Below, piece after piece: positions 63,966 through 64,000 of a stretch of 64,000 nt of DNA. Location: the NCBI GenBank assembly GCA_947172415.1, contig OX359191.1, positions 6,882,001 through 6,946,000 of the forward strand, given 5' to 3'. The translations under genes and the position numbers were made by a program. The notes under the pieces were generated by a model. It was not told the origin of the DNA. It saw only the letters and a list, made by a program, of their open reading frames with translations, and did no database searches. How positions within the stretch are numbered: the first letter of the stretch is position 1; every line of letters starts with the position of its first letter. This DNA is from Chondrosia reniformis (lineage: Eukaryota > Porifera > Demospongiae > Chondrillida > Chondrillidae).

Positions 63966-64000
63966 CTAAAGTAAGACACAATGCAAATTAAATTAATCAA

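Overview
The window looks like nuclear DNA of an early-branching animal, most likely a demosponge of the Amphimedon type. It is AT-rich, genes have many short exons with GT-AG introns, and neighbours are often only tens to hundreds of bases apart. Animal-type genes (two integrin beta genes, LIN7, a LIM/EPLIN-like gene, kinesin-8) sit in dense micro- and minisatellites and small inverted-repeat elements. The species assignment is inference; no ribosomal or mitochondrial marker is present. I found no tRNA, rRNA, CRISPR array or prokaryotic operon.

Layout. 68-8052 (+): integrin beta gene A, its 5' exons lying before the window. 10599-19493 (+): complete integrin beta gene B, a tandem paralogue with almost the same exon lengths. 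20113-22946 (-): MOB2-like kinase adaptor, first exon not found, introns filled by two minisatellites. 22947-26881: repeat-rich, with a MITE and an orphan ubiquitin-protease exon. 26882-34114 (+): RING+PHD protein resembling PHRF1, with a 3.4 kb repeat-rich first intron. 34583-35216 (-): mitochondrial ribosomal protein L28. 35912-38626 (-): LIN7, head to head with 38955-47812 (+), a coiled-coil and repeat protein with a C-terminal EPLIN-type LIM domain. 48783-50484 (+): a short LIM-only paralogue. 50898-51081 (+): a small one-pass membrane protein. 51325-54468 (-): a protein I suspect is axonemal, head to head with 54484-59828 (+), a kinesin-8 (KIF18-like). 60473-63965 (-): ankyrin-repeat protein running off the right edge.

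How they relate. There is no pathway-like cluster. Several products act at the cell cortex or on the cytoskeleton (integrins, MOB2, LIN7, EPLIN-like, kinesin-8), but nothing shows that the order is functional. Two close divergent pairs may share promoters: LIN7/EPLIN-like, and axonemal-like/kinesin-8.

Most notable: both integrin tails replace the talin-binding NPxY with SPxY and share an extra conserved tail block; one EGF-region exon plus flanking intron is almost identical between the otherwise diverged integrins, which suggests gene conversion; the LIM and ankyrin exons are locally duplicated; an interspersed repeat occurs about eight times and one copy abuts a splice donor; and three dispersed copies of a hammerhead-ribozyme-like core are present. 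Exon models were assembled by hand from reading frame, splice sites and family resemblance; none was tested against transcripts or databases.
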